DNA of 18,453 nucleotides. Source: Anaerolineales bacterium UBA5069. Lineage in GTDB: Bacteria; Chloroflexota; Anaerolineae; Caldilineales; Caldilineaceae. Below the pieces are notes generated by a model that worked only from the letters and a program-made list of their open reading frames with translations, searched no databases and had not been told where the DNA came from. This document shows, piece by piece, positions 1-7,625 of this stretch. Both the position numbers and the translations under genes were made by a program. The DNA is taken from NCBI GenBank assembly GCA_002415895.1, contig DIAV01000387.1, forward strand, positions 1 through 18,453, written 5' to 3'. The number at the start of each line of letters is the position of its first letter. Positions within the stretch are counted from its first letter, which is position 1.

Positions 1-1979
1 ATCGCGCGCACACTGAGCTGGTAGCTGCCGGGCGGCGTGGCCGGGTTCATGTTGACATCCACCTCATTGCGCACAAAAGCGTCGTCATCCCACTGGCTGG
101 TGGGCATGCGCCGCAGCGCGTCTCCCTCACGGCCCAGCGATTCACCCCACACGCCCTGCGCATTGGCTACACGCACGCGCGCCACATAATCCTGCGTGAT
201 CGTCCCCGTGCGCTGCCACCACAGGCGCACCGGCAGCCAGCCGCTGGGCGGATGGAGCGCAACATCCTGCGCAGAGACATGCGGCGCAAGCGCCTCGCAC
301 GCTGCCAGCGTCAGGCCGGGGGCGGCCTCGGCATTGGGGAAGATGGCGTCAGGCCCCAACTGCGGCAGTTCGGCAAAGCGGCTCTCCAGCGCATAGCCCG
401 TGAGCTTGATCCCCGCCGGATACGCCTCGGTGATGAGCGGGTAACGTGCCGCCAGCCATTGCTCCACAAGGTGGCCGTCGTCCACCCCCTCAAGATGGCT
501 TTGCAGCAGCCAGAGCGTGCTGTAGTCTGCCGCCAACCCTTCCAGCGGTGGCGCAACTTGCGTATCCACCAGTGCGGGGTCCAGCGTGCCACCAAAGGGG
601 TAAAAAATGGGCAGGTCGAGGGGATACTGGCCCAGGTACCACGCAGCAGGCAGGTGTGTATAGTCAACATGGGTAAGGACGGCAGCCGTGAGGTCGGGGC
701 TTGAAGCACGCTGCTGCGCAATCAGGCGGGCGGCGGCGCGCCAGTTCTCGCGAAAGAGTGCGGGCGTCCAGAGCGCAGGCAGGGCGAGCGCAAGCGCCAG
801 CAGCAGCGCAACGCCCGCGGCCCAGCCCACCGGCCGCAGGCGTTCGCCCAGCGCCACCACGCCGCGCGCTGCGCCCCACAGCACAAAGGGCGCGAGGAAG
901 ATGAAGTAGCGATCTTCAGCAAAGATTGAGTCGGTGGTTGCCAACAGCAGGTTGCCCACAAGCCAGGGCACGCCCACCCACAGCGCAATCCACACGCGAT
1001 CGATTGCGCCGCCGGACTTTAGCCGCGTGCGGCGCGGCAGCAGCACACCCGCAAGCAGGAGCGCGCCTATGAGCAGTGCGATGGCGATTTCGAGCCACTC
1101 GGCCCAGCCCGGCTTCCACGCACCGAAGACGCGCAGCAGGCGAAGCGTGGTTGCGCCTGCATTGGCAAAGAGCGTGCCCGGCGCGTTTTCATCGCTGTTG
1201 ACAAACCACGCATTGCGCGCCAGCGGCAGGAAGATCAGCGTAATCAGCGCAAACGCCGTGATGCCCTCGCAGAGGCGACGGTTGCGCGTCGGGATGGCGC
1301 GCGGTGTGGCGGCTTGCGGCGTGGCCTTCCACAGGGCAAGCAGCGTGAGCCCCGCCGCGGGCAGCATGAAGGCGCTGAAGAGGTAGCTGTAGAGCGAGAG
1401 CACAAAGGCCGCCACCATGAGCGCCCACCACGCCAGCCGCTGCCCCACCCCAGGGGACTCCCACGCACGCAGGAGTGCATAGCCTCCCCACACCAGCGCC
1501 GTTGCGGCGGGCTGGAACATGCGCAATTCCTGGCTGTACCAGACGAGCACGGGCGACAGCGCCACAAGCAGCCCCGCCAGCAGCGCCACGTGCCGGCCGC
1601 TCTGCCGGCGCGCCAGCAGCAGCAACCCTGCCACGGTGAGCACGCCCAGCAGGCTGCCCGATGTGCGCAGCAATGCATCGGAGTGGCCCAGCCCCGCTAC
1701 GTCCAGCAGGCGCTGCCAGCCATGCAGAAAAATATAGTAGGCAGGCGGGTGTTTCTCCTCGACCAGCGCAAAGGTCTTTTGCCAGATGAAGGCCACGTCC
1801 GCGCCGGCCCAATTGAGGCTGACTGCTTCATCAAACCAAATGCTGTGGTAACCCAGCCGCCAAAAGCGCACAACCGCGGCCAGCGCGATGATCAGCCATT
1901 CGGCGCGCGCGCCGGTGGCAAGCCACGCTGCCACATGGTGGGGCAGTGAGGGCGCAGGTGATGCTGTGGCGACACTCAC
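1..1979 (-). CDS. Family 39 glycosyltransferase, integral membrane (3' end beyond window)
   Basis: An open frame of about 659 codons runs from GTG at 1979 off the left edge with no stop. The N-terminus has a membrane segment (about residues 27-37) followed by WFDEAVS, with Asp50-Glu51 in the first outside loop, the position of the acidic catalytic motif of GT-C/PMT-type enzymes. Many hydrophobic helices follow to about residue 400, then a soluble outside region. The last 80 visible residues look beta-rich, ending in a PPGSYQLSV-like strand, a tail I associate with Chloroflexota GT39 proteins. The family moves a sugar from a polyprenyl-phosphate donor to an acceptor on the outer face of the membrane; the acceptor is unknown here. 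The GTG start is chosen because it overlaps the stop of the upstream glycosyltransferase (GTGA), which suggests translational coupling. I checked the frame at several points and found no break. Confidence 0.88.
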   Translation of the reverse strand, partial: MSVATASPAPSLPHHVAAWLATGARAEWLIIALAAVVRFWRLGYHSIWFDEAVSLNWAGADVAFIWQKTFALVEEKHPPAYYIFLHGWQRLLDVAGLGHSDALLRTSGSLLGVLTVAGLLLLARRQSGRHVALLAGLLVALSPVLVWYSQELRMFQPAATALVWGGYALLRAWESPGVGQRLAWWALMVAAFVLSLYSYLFSAFMLPAAGLTLLALWKATPQAATPRAIPTRNRRLCEGITAFALITLIFLPLARNAWFVNSDENAPGTLFANAGATTLRLLRVFGAWKPGWAEWLEIAIALLIGALLLAGVLLPRRTRLKSGGAIDRVWIALWVGVPWLVGNLLLATTDSIFAEDRYFIFLAPFVLWGAARGVVALGERLRPVGWAAGVALLLALALALPALWTPALFRENWRAAARLIAQQRASSPDLTAAVLTHVDYTHLPAAWYLGQYPLDLPIFYPFGGTLDPALVDTQVAPPLEGLAADYSTLWLLQSHLEGVDDGHLVEQWLAARYPLITEAYPAGIKLTGYALESRFAELPQLGPDAIFPNAEAAPGLTLAACEALAPHVSAQDVALHPPSGWLPVRLWWQRTGTITQDYVARVRVANAQGVWGESLGREGDALRRMPTSQWDDDAFVRNEVDVNMNPATPPGSYQLSVRA

Positions 1980-3205
1980 GCGCCACCGCCCGCTGCACGC
2001 TGCCGGACTGCCCATTGCGCAGCAGTCTCCTGATAAAGCGCTGCGGTTGCAGCCGCACAGCGCGCCCAGGTGAAGCGGCGCGCCTGCGCCATGCCACGCG
2101 TGCGCAACGCCGCCGCCAGGTCGGGCTGTGTTAGCAGCAGGCGTACAGCGTGGGTGAGTGCATCGTCGTCTGTCGGTGGCACGAGCAGCGCGGCATCGCC
2201 GGCCAGTTCGGGCAAGCTCGATACATTGGCGGCCACCACGGGCGCGCCGCAGGCCATGGCCTCCAGCAGTGGGAAGCCGAAACCCTCATACAGGCTGGGC
2301 ATAAGCAGCGCACTTGCCCCGCTGTAGAGAGGGGGCAGGTCAGCGTCCGGCACATAGCCGGTGAAGACAACGTCATCAACGAGCCCAAGCGCCTCCACCA
2401 GGCGGCGAATAGGCGCAAAGAGCCAGCCCTGCCCCCCCGCAATGAGCAGGCGATGGGGAAAGCCCTCGGTGCGCAGGCGGCGCAGTGCGTGCAGCGCGGC
2501 AGCGTGGTTCTTGCGCGGCTCCAGCGTGCCCACCATAAGCAGCCACGGGCGATCCGGTGAATAAACCGTGCGCACGCGCGCGACCTCGGCGGCTGACGAT
2601 GGCGCAAACGTGGCGTCGATACCTTCGTGGATGACGTGGATTTGGGAGCGATCGGCGCCATAAAACTCGATGATGTCGCGCCTGGTGTGTGCGCTGACGG
2701 CGATAATGGCATTTGCCGCACGCACAAAGCGGGGCATGGCCGTGCGCAAAAAGAGCATGTTGCGGCGCGTGTGGTGCTCGGGATAGCGTTCGAAGATCAG
2801 ATCGTGCACCGTCAGCACGGCAGGCCACGCCACGCAGGGCAGCAGATGCTCGGTGGCGTGGTAGAGGGGCGTGCGTCCGCCCGCGGCCAGCGTGCGCAGC
2901 GCTGCGTCAACAGGGGCATAGGGGTGGCGCGCAAGTTGCGACGCCAGCGCGCCCATGCGCCACGCATACTGGCCGCGCACCGCGCGCAGATTGGGCGCTG
3001 CCGCCAGCGAGGGCGGCAACCTGTGGCCGCTGTGCGCATTGTAGAAGAGGTTCAGTTGCAGGTCTGCCGGCTCGGCCGACTCGGCCGACTCTGTTGCAAG
3101 CAGGCTGGATGCCAGGCGCTCGGTGTAGCGGCTGAGCCCGGCGCGCTGGTGCACGGCTGGTCCCACATCCATAAGCACAGGCAGGGGCTGCGCGATGTTC
3201 TTCAT
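1976..3205 (-). CDS. GT4-family glycosyltransferase (GT-B fold)
   Basis: This 409-residue cytoplasmic enzyme transfers a sugar from an activated nucleotide-sugar to a lipid-linked or polysaccharide acceptor; donor and acceptor are not identifiable. The C-terminal Rossmann half shows the GT4 hallmarks: GTLEPRKN (Arg231 and Lys232, phosphate contacts), LLIAGGQGW, TGYVPDADLPPLYSGA, and EGFGFPLLE with Glu307 and Glu315 forming the EX7E pair. The N-terminal half has the glycine loop GLSRYTERL and the HVIHEGID linker. A longer frame reaches back to TTG at 3250, inside the uridine kinase gene, but ATG 3205 lies 13 bases after that gene's stop and gives the usual MKNI...VLMDVGP start. No strong Shine-Dalgarno sequence is seen, so coupling to uridine kinase translation is likely. 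A short repeat (tcggccgac twice, near 3070-3090) encodes ESAESAE. Confidence 0.93.
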   Translation of the reverse strand: MKNIAQPLPVLMDVGPAVHQRAGLSRYTERLASSLLATESAESAEPADLQLNLFYNAHSGHRLPPSLAAAPNLRAVRGQYAWRMGALASQLARHPYAPVDAALRTLAAGGRTPLYHATEHLLPCVAWPAVLTVHDLIFERYPEHHTRRNMLFLRTAMPRFVRAANAIIAVSAHTRRDIIEFYGADRSQIHVIHEGIDATFAPSSAAEVARVRTVYSPDRPWLLMVGTLEPRKNHAAALHALRRLRTEGFPHRLLIAGGQGWLFAPIRRLVEALGLVDDVVFTGYVPDADLPPLYSGASALLMPSLYEGFGFPLLEAMACGAPVVAANVSSLPELAGDAALLVPPTDDDALTHAVRLLLTQPDLAAALRTRGMAQARRFTWARCAAATAALYQETAAQWAVRQRAAGGGA

Positions 3206-3218
3206 GCGGGGGCGCTGC

Positions 3219-3917
3219 TCATCGGGCGCGCCTGGGCAATACGGGGGCAAACTGGCCGGGCGGCGGCTGCGGTTCGCCGCGCCTCAATACCGCGTGCAGC
3301 GTGCTCGAGATCATCTCCATGGCCACACGGTTGTCGCCGCCTTCGGGCACAATCACATGGGCATAGCGCTTGCTCGGCTCCACAAATTCAAGGTGCATGG
3401 GGCGCACTGTAGCCATATATTGCTTGACAATGGATTCGAGCGAACGGCCACGCTCGATCATGTCGCGCTGCAAGCGGCGGATGAAGCGAATGTCGGCGTC
3501 GGTGTCCACGTAAATGCGCATGTCCAGCAGGTCGCGCAAGGCCTTCTCTACAAAAACGAGAATCCCCTCAACCAGTACGAGGCGCGCCGGCTCCACGTGC
3601 ACCACTGCGCTGCCGCGTGCATGCGTGGCAAAGTCATAGGTGGGCACATCCACGGCGTGGCCGCTGCGCAGCAACTGCAGGTGCTCCACAAAGAGCGCCG
3701 TGTCCAGGCTGTCGGGGTGATCATAGTTGACCAGCGCGCGCGCTTCGGGGGTCAGGTGGCTGTGGTCATTGTAGTAGGCGTCGTGCTGGAGCCAGGCAAT
3801 GTGCTCGTAGCCAACCATCTCGCAAATGCGGCGGCTCACAGTGGTCTTGCCGCTGCCGGTGCCGCCTGCAACGCCGATGAAGAAAGGTGTATTGTGGAAG
3901 GGCGCGGCGCTGTGCAT
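3219..3917 (-). CDS. udk: Uridine kinase
   Basis: This 232-residue P-loop kinase phosphorylates uridine and cytidine to UMP and CMP using ATP or GTP in pyrimidine salvage. It shows the Walker A GGTGSGKTT (residues 18-26), the LQHDAYY strand with Asp46 as the likely catalytic base, NYDHPDSLD, VDVPTYDF (substrate binding), LVEGILVF, and the lid with RFIRRLQRDMIERGRS followed by the uridine-kinase signature EFVEPSKRYAHVIVPEGGDN. Length is close to the usual 205-230. ATG 3917 is chosen over an upstream GTG at 4040 because AGGAG lies 4 bases before it and the upstream extension has no family character. It heads a tight cluster with two glycosyltransferases (13-base gap to the next gene). UMP could feed UDP-sugar supply, but that link is inference. 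Confidence 0.95.
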   Translation of the reverse strand: MHSAAPFHNTPFFIGVAGGTGSGKTTVSRRICEMVGYEHIAWLQHDAYYNDHSHLTPEARALVNYDHPDSLDTALFVEHLQLLRSGHAVDVPTYDFATHARGSAVVHVEPARLVLVEGILVFVEKALRDLLDMRIYVDTDADIRFIRRLQRDMIERGRSLESIVKQYMATVRPMHLEFVEPSKRYAHVIVPEGGDNRVAMEMISSTLHAVLRRGEPQPPPGQFAPVLPRRAR

Positions 3918-4060
3918 GGCACTCCTGGGGCAGAGGTAAAGAGAGGGAAAGTGCGGAGAATTGCCGCGCGTTGATTCTACCAACCGCGAGCGTGCACAGC
4001 AAGCTTTGGGCAGCGGTGTGCAGTGCTTCTCAAAAGTCACTTGCGCAGCAAACGCATGAG

Positions 4061-4140
4061 CGCAACAAAAAACTCACCCCCGGCCCCTCTCCAGTCTGTA
4101 CATCTGTACATCAGACTGGAAAGGGGCCGGGGGTGAGTTT
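4061..4140 (-). terminator. Strong intrinsic terminator after the L,D-transpeptidase gene
   Basis: Arms 4070-4098 and 4112-4140 are inverted copies of 29 bases with one mismatch (4089/4121) that becomes a G-U pair in minus-strand RNA, so the minus transcript forms an unbroken stem. Reading the minus strand, the stem is followed by TTTTTTGTTG, a proper U-tract. It sits 19 bases beyond the stop at 4159 and isolates the uridine kinase cluster. The 13-base loop belongs to a tandem octamer CTGTACAT x2 (4096-4111). The arms contain CTCACCCCCGGCCCCTCTCC, a sequence I recall as dispersed in Chloroflexota and other genomes. Confidence 0.87.
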
Positions 4141-4158
4141 GCTGCATCGAGTGCGCCC

Positions 4159-5262
4159 CTACCTGTGCACGATGACCAGCGTCCCCTTCAACTCCACAGG
4201 CGTGGGGTACCAGCCGCGACCCGGGTTCTCGGGGCCCATCCAGTCATATAGCCACTCGGCATCGCGGTTGGTCATGTTAATGCAACCGTGACTCATGGGC
4301 GTGCCAAAGTTGTGGTGCCAGTAGGTGCCGTGGAATGAGTAATCCCTGTAAAAGTAGGAGACCCATTGCACACCCGGCAGATTGTAGTAATCGCCTGCCG
4401 CGGTGCTGCCCCCTTCCATCGTCTGGGAGGAGATCTTGGCCCAAATGCGGAAGACGCCTGTCACCGTGGGCGTGCGCGATTTGCCGGAAGAGATGAGGAA
4501 GCTGGCCACGGGGCGCGTGCCTTCGTAGGCCGTGACGCGCTGATGGCTCAGGTCCACATCCACCCACTTCTCGGTGAGCGAAGGGAAGTCCTCAATCGGG
4601 ATTTGCAGATAGCCATTCTCGTCGCGCTTGGCCTGCCCCAACCGCTGGCTCATGCCCAGGGGCGGAATCATCAGCACATCACCGGGCGTCAAGTCGGCGC
4701 CATAGGCCAGCCCGTTGGCTTCGGCAATCACCACGGGGTCGGCGCGGTATTGCTCGCCCAGGCTGTCAAGCGTCTCGTCCGGCTGCACTATGTGACGCGG
4801 ATATTCCTGGGTAAGGCTGAAACCCGCCGGATTATTCACAAGCAGGATATCGCCTGCGTGCAGCCTGCGCACGGGCGAAATTGCGTTGTAATCCACCAAT
4901 TGGGCCAGCGACATGCCGTGCGCCGCAGCCACCGCGCCGGGCATATCGCCCTGCTGCACGGTGTACATAACGAGATCATTTGCCGGCGGCACCTTCATCG
5001 TCATGCCATTCCACAGTGGCTCGGCGGGACCCAGGTGGTTGAGCCAGCGCAGCGTTTCGGGCGTGGTATTGTACTCAAGCGCGACATCAACCATGCCCTC
5101 ACCCAGGGCCAAACGGCGCGTGTCGTGGTCAGCATGCGCTGTGCGCACGCCGCTCAGGCCTGCAGAAGCGGCAAGCAGAAGCGCCAGAATGGCGATCAGG
5201 GAGAACGTAAAGAGAGGCCGTCGAGCGCGCAGCAGATGGCGCGAGCGGGGAATTGCATGCAT
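4159..5262 (-). CDS. Secreted LysM-repeat L,D-transpeptidase (YkuD domain)
   Basis: This 367-residue exported protein has a basic N-terminus, a hydrophobic signal segment (about residues 18-38) and a likely cleavage after AHA near residue 44. Three LysM-like repeats follow (about 50-95, 99-146 and 157-202; the first is degenerate), giving peptidoglycan binding. The C-terminal YkuD domain starts near KWVDVDLSHQRV (about 233) and carries FHGTYWHH and SHGCINM, with His325 and catalytic Cys327 plus the upstream His311. The family makes 3-3 crosslinks in peptidoglycan or attaches proteins to it. The frame extends 6 codons upstream to TTG 5280; I prefer ATG 5262, though the only GGAG lies 12 bases before it, so the start is not certain. 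It appears to be a single-gene unit between ribokinase and a strong terminator. Confidence 0.92.
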   Translation of the reverse strand: MHAIPRSRHLLRARRPLFTFSLIAILALLLAASAGLSGVRTAHADHDTRRLALGEGMVDVALEYNTTPETLRWLNHLGPAEPLWNGMTMKVPPANDLVMYTVQQGDMPGAVAAAHGMSLAQLVDYNAISPVRRLHAGDILLVNNPAGFSLTQEYPRHIVQPDETLDSLGEQYRADPVVIAEANGLAYGADLTPGDVLMIPPLGMSQRLGQAKRDENGYLQIPIEDFPSLTEKWVDVDLSHQRVTAYEGTRPVASFLISSGKSRTPTVTGVFRIWAKISSQTMEGGSTAAGDYYNLPGVQWVSYFYRDYSFHGTYWHHNFGTPMSHGCINMTNRDAEWLYDWMGPENPGRGWYPTPVELKGTLVIVHR

Positions 5263-5467
5263 TTGGGTTCTATACTCCAAACGTCAATGAAGGCGGCAGT
5301 GTTGTTTTGGATTCACCCGTGCATTGTGGCGCGCACAGAGCGACGCCACACCGCAAGCATACCTGAAGGCCATAGCCTCTGCAAATCGGTTTTTCACGAG
5401 GCAAGCCCACTCTTTATGACGCAGAAGGGGCGCACGAGTTACGCTGCGTTGCGCAAAACTGCGCCAC

Positions 5468-6388
5468 TCACGCCGTTGCCAGCAATTGCTCCAGTTCTGC
5501 ACGCGACGGGAGCGATGGCTGCGCGCCTGCTTTCGTCACAGCCAGGGCACCGGCGGCGTTGCCCCAGCGCGCCGCCTCCACCAGAGTGCCGCCCCGGCCC
5601 AGCGCTACGGCGAATGCGCCCACAAAAGCATCACCCGCAGCCGTGGTGTCCACCACATCCACCTGATGGGGGGGCAGCAACGAGGTGTTCATTTCGTCAA
5701 TCACCAGTACGCCCTCGCTGCCCAGCGTGACAATGACATTCTTCACGCCCGTGGCGCGCAGCGCATGCGCAGCAGCGGTCACATCTTCCATGCTCTCCAC
5801 AGCCATGCCGGTGAGCAACCCCAGCTCGCTCTGGTTGGGAACAATCACATCCACATGCTTGAGCAAAGCAGAGTCCAGGCTCTGTGCGGGTGCGGGATTG
5901 AGCACAACGCGCGTGCCCCGAGTGCGTGCCACTTCCACCGCGCGCGCCACCGCCGCCAGGGGAATTTCAAGTTGCAGAAGCAGCACGTCGCCATCCGTAA
6001 AGAGATCCTTGGCGGCGGTCACGTCACTGGGCGCGAGCAATCCATTGGCCCCGGGCGCAACCACAATCGTATTCTGCCCATTGGCGGCCACCGTAATCAG
6101 GGCGACACCCGTGGCTGCCTCTGCATCACGTTTCACCTGCACCGCGTCAACACCATTCGCCGCCAGATTCTGCAGCAGGGCCGTGCCGAAATCATCCTGA
6201 CCTACCCGCCCCACCATGGAAACAATACCGCCTACGCGCGCTGCAGCCACAGCCTGATTGGCGCCCTTGCCGCCGGGGAAGGTGCGAAAATCGCTGCCCA
6301 GCAACGTTTCGCCCGGTGACGGGTGGCGCGGCGAACGCACCACCAAATCCATGTTCAGGCTTCCAACAACAACAATGTGGCCCGCCAT
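5468..6388 (-). CDS. rbsK: Ribokinase (PfkB family)
   Basis: This 306-residue cytoplasmic kinase phosphorylates D-ribose to ribose 5-phosphate. It starts with VVGSLNMDLVV (Asn12 and Asp14 contact the sugar in the family), has the first PfkB signature GGKGANQAVAAAR (39-51), NPAPAQ, IVPNQSELGLLTG, VTLGSEGV, and the second signature DTTAAGDAF (247-255) with Asp253 as catalytic base. DTTAAGD is the ribokinase form of the motif, which favours ribose over fructokinase or adenosine kinase activity. ATG 6388 is chosen because GGAGG lies 5 bases upstream; an in-frame ATG at 6400 has poorer spacing. The gene is divergent from the methyltransferase gene and lies 3.5 kb from a nucleoside-type importer, which fits use of ribose released from nucleosides (inference). 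Confidence 0.93.
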   Translation of the reverse strand: MAGHIVVVGSLNMDLVVRSPRHPSPGETLLGSDFRTFPGGKGANQAVAAARVGGIVSMVGRVGQDDFGTALLQNLAANGVDAVQVKRDAEAATGVALITVAANGQNTIVVAPGANGLLAPSDVTAAKDLFTDGDVLLLQLEIPLAAVARAVEVARTRGTRVVLNPAPAQSLDSALLKHVDVIVPNQSELGLLTGMAVESMEDVTAAAHALRATGVKNVIVTLGSEGVLVIDEMNTSLLPPHQVDVVDTTAAGDAFVGAFAVALGRGGTLVEAARWGNAAGALAVTKAGAQPSLPSRAELEQLLATA

Positions 6389-6682
6389 GGGATCCTCCAT
6401 TTTCCTGCTGGCCTGCGTCGCGCGGCACGCTTGCCGCTGCGAGCAAGGGTTGATAGGCTTGACATAGGGTAAAGAACGACTGACCCCGCGCAGTGCGGGC
6501 AGTGCCTTGCCTGGCACGGCCACAATGCGGCTCTACTTGGGGCAAGGCCATAGCATAGTGTACCATGATCCGGCCGCAATCGGGCCGCAATCAGAGTGGC
6601 AGGCGGCGTTCGTCGCCTAACTCGGCCGACAATGCAAATGCACAGCGCAGGCCGACCACACGCACGCGCAATCACCTGTCCA
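6389..6682. promoter_or_regulatory. Divergent intergenic region between ribokinase and methyltransferase genes
   Basis: About 290 bases separate the two divergent starts, so promoters in both directions are expected here. The segment 6540-6570 is the least GC-rich. It holds weak sigma70-like elements such as TTGGGG, an 18-base spacer and TACCAT on the plus strand, and TTGCGG, 16 bases and TATGCT on the minus strand. Two near copies of CGGGCCGCAATC/CCGGCCGCAATC occur at about 6570-6592. None of these is strong. If the methyltransferase starts at GTG 6596 or ATG 6632, the region is shorter. Confidence 0.35.
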
Positions 6683-7531
6683 ATGCCGCCATTCCATCCG
6701 CGCGCCGCACCGCGCCGCCCCGAAGGACAGCCGACACGCGGCAAGACGCATCCCAATCGCCTGCGCCATGTGGACACCTTCCTCGCGCGCTATGACCCCG
6801 GCCTCATCCGGCGCGTTGATGGACCCTGGGCCGACGCGTGGGCGGTGGACGTGGGCTACGGTGCGGAAGCGACCACAGCGCTGGAAATGGCCGCACGCCT
6901 GCGCCGGATCAACCCGCAACTGGGGTTGCTGGGCGTTGAGATAGACCCGGAACGCGTGGCGGCGGCGCAGCCCTTTGCCAATGAACGAACGCACTTTCGT
7001 CTGGGCGGCTTCAATCTGCCCGTGCAGCAGCCTGTACGTCTGATTCGGGCGATGAATGTGCTGCGCCAGTACGACGAGCCTGGCGTGGCCCCGGCCTGGG
7101 CGCGCATGGCATCACACCTTTTGCCGAGCGGGCTGCTGCTGGAGGGCACGAGCGATCCTTTGGGGCGACGCTGGGTTGTGAATGTGCTGCGCAAATCGGC
7201 CGACAATGCGGCGCTGGAGCACGAGGCGCTTGTCTTCAGGCTAACGCTGCGCGAACCCTTCGACCCCGCCACGCTCCAGCCCGTGCTGCCCAAGAATCTG
7301 ATCCACCACATGGCCCCGGACGAGCCGATTGCCCATTTCTTTGCCGCCTGGAAACAGGCTGCTCTATTGACGGCTGCGCACCAGGTGTGGGGGCCGCGCC
7401 GCTGGTTTGTTGCCGCCGCAGAGCAACTGGCGGTGCAGGTGGTGGGCGCAAGCTGGCGCATTGATCGCCGCCGCGCCTGGCTGGAAGATGGCTTTCTAAT
7501 CGTCTATGGGCTGGTGGCACTCGGCGCCTGA
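6683..7531 (+). CDS. Class I SAM-dependent methyltransferase-like protein
   Basis: A 282-residue protein with a Rossmann methyltransferase core: motif I VDVGYGAEA (55-63), then VEIDPERV (85-92) with the acidic residue expected to bind the SAM ribose, then GGFNLP and LIRAMNVLRQYDE (120-132). The family, as I recall it from Actinobacteria and Chloroflexota, starts with TRGKTHPNRLRHVD just as here (18-31); its substrate is not known to me. The C-terminal half (LLLEGTSDPLGRR, PKNLIHHM) also follows that family. The start is uncertain: the frame is open back to GTG 6596, with ATGs at 6632, 6638 and 6683, and none has a Shine-Dalgarno sequence. I chose 6683 because the upstream codons look non-coding and the family begins near there. 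It lies 94 bases before the dehydrogenase gene and may be cotranscribed. Confidence 0.8.
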   Translation: MPPFHPRAAPRRPEGQPTRGKTHPNRLRHVDTFLARYDPGLIRRVDGPWADAWAVDVGYGAEATTALEMAARLRRINPQLGLLGVEIDPERVAAAQPFANERTHFRLGGFNLPVQQPVRLIRAMNVLRQYDEPGVAPAWARMASHLLPSGLLLEGTSDPLGRRWVVNVLRKSADNAALEHEALVFRLTLREPFDPATLQPVLPKNLIHHMAPDEPIAHFFAAWKQAALLTAAHQVWGPRRWFVAAAEQLAVQVVGASWRIDRRRAWLEDGFLIVYGLVALGA

Positions 7532-7586
7532 CCATGATGCGCACTATGCCTCCGGCACGGAGCCTGCGCCACAAAGAGCGCCAGAT

Positions 7587-7607
7587 ATTCAATCTTCAAA
7601 CTTGAAT
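7587..7607. promoter_or_regulatory. AT-rich inverted repeat before the dehydrogenase gene (possible operator)
   Basis: ATTCAA (7587-7592) and TTGAAT (7602-7607) are inverted copies around a second TTCAA (7595-7599), so TTCAA-AC-TTGAA is a near-palindrome. It lies 19 bases upstream of ATG 7626 in GC-rich surroundings. It could be an operator or a weak 5' hairpin near the ribosome binding site. No regulator gene is next to it. Confidence 0.3.
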
Positions 7608-7625
7608 CATTACAAGGCAACTCCC

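Noticed and set aside
3062..3095. Tandem tcggccgac repeat as a regulatory element
   Set aside because: It is inside the GT4 coding frame and simply encodes a short ESAESAE run.
3195..3974. Plus-strand open frame of 259 codons
   Set aside because: It is antisense to the uridine kinase gene, which has all family motifs.
4366..5730. Plus-strand open frame of 454 codons
   Set aside because: It lies opposite the L,D-transpeptidase gene and part of the ribokinase gene, whose catalytic motifs are intact. The composition is not protein-like.
6451..6490. Plus-strand TTGACA near 6461 as a consensus -35
   Set aside because: No -10-like sequence lies at 16-18 bases downstream, where the DNA reads GACCCC.
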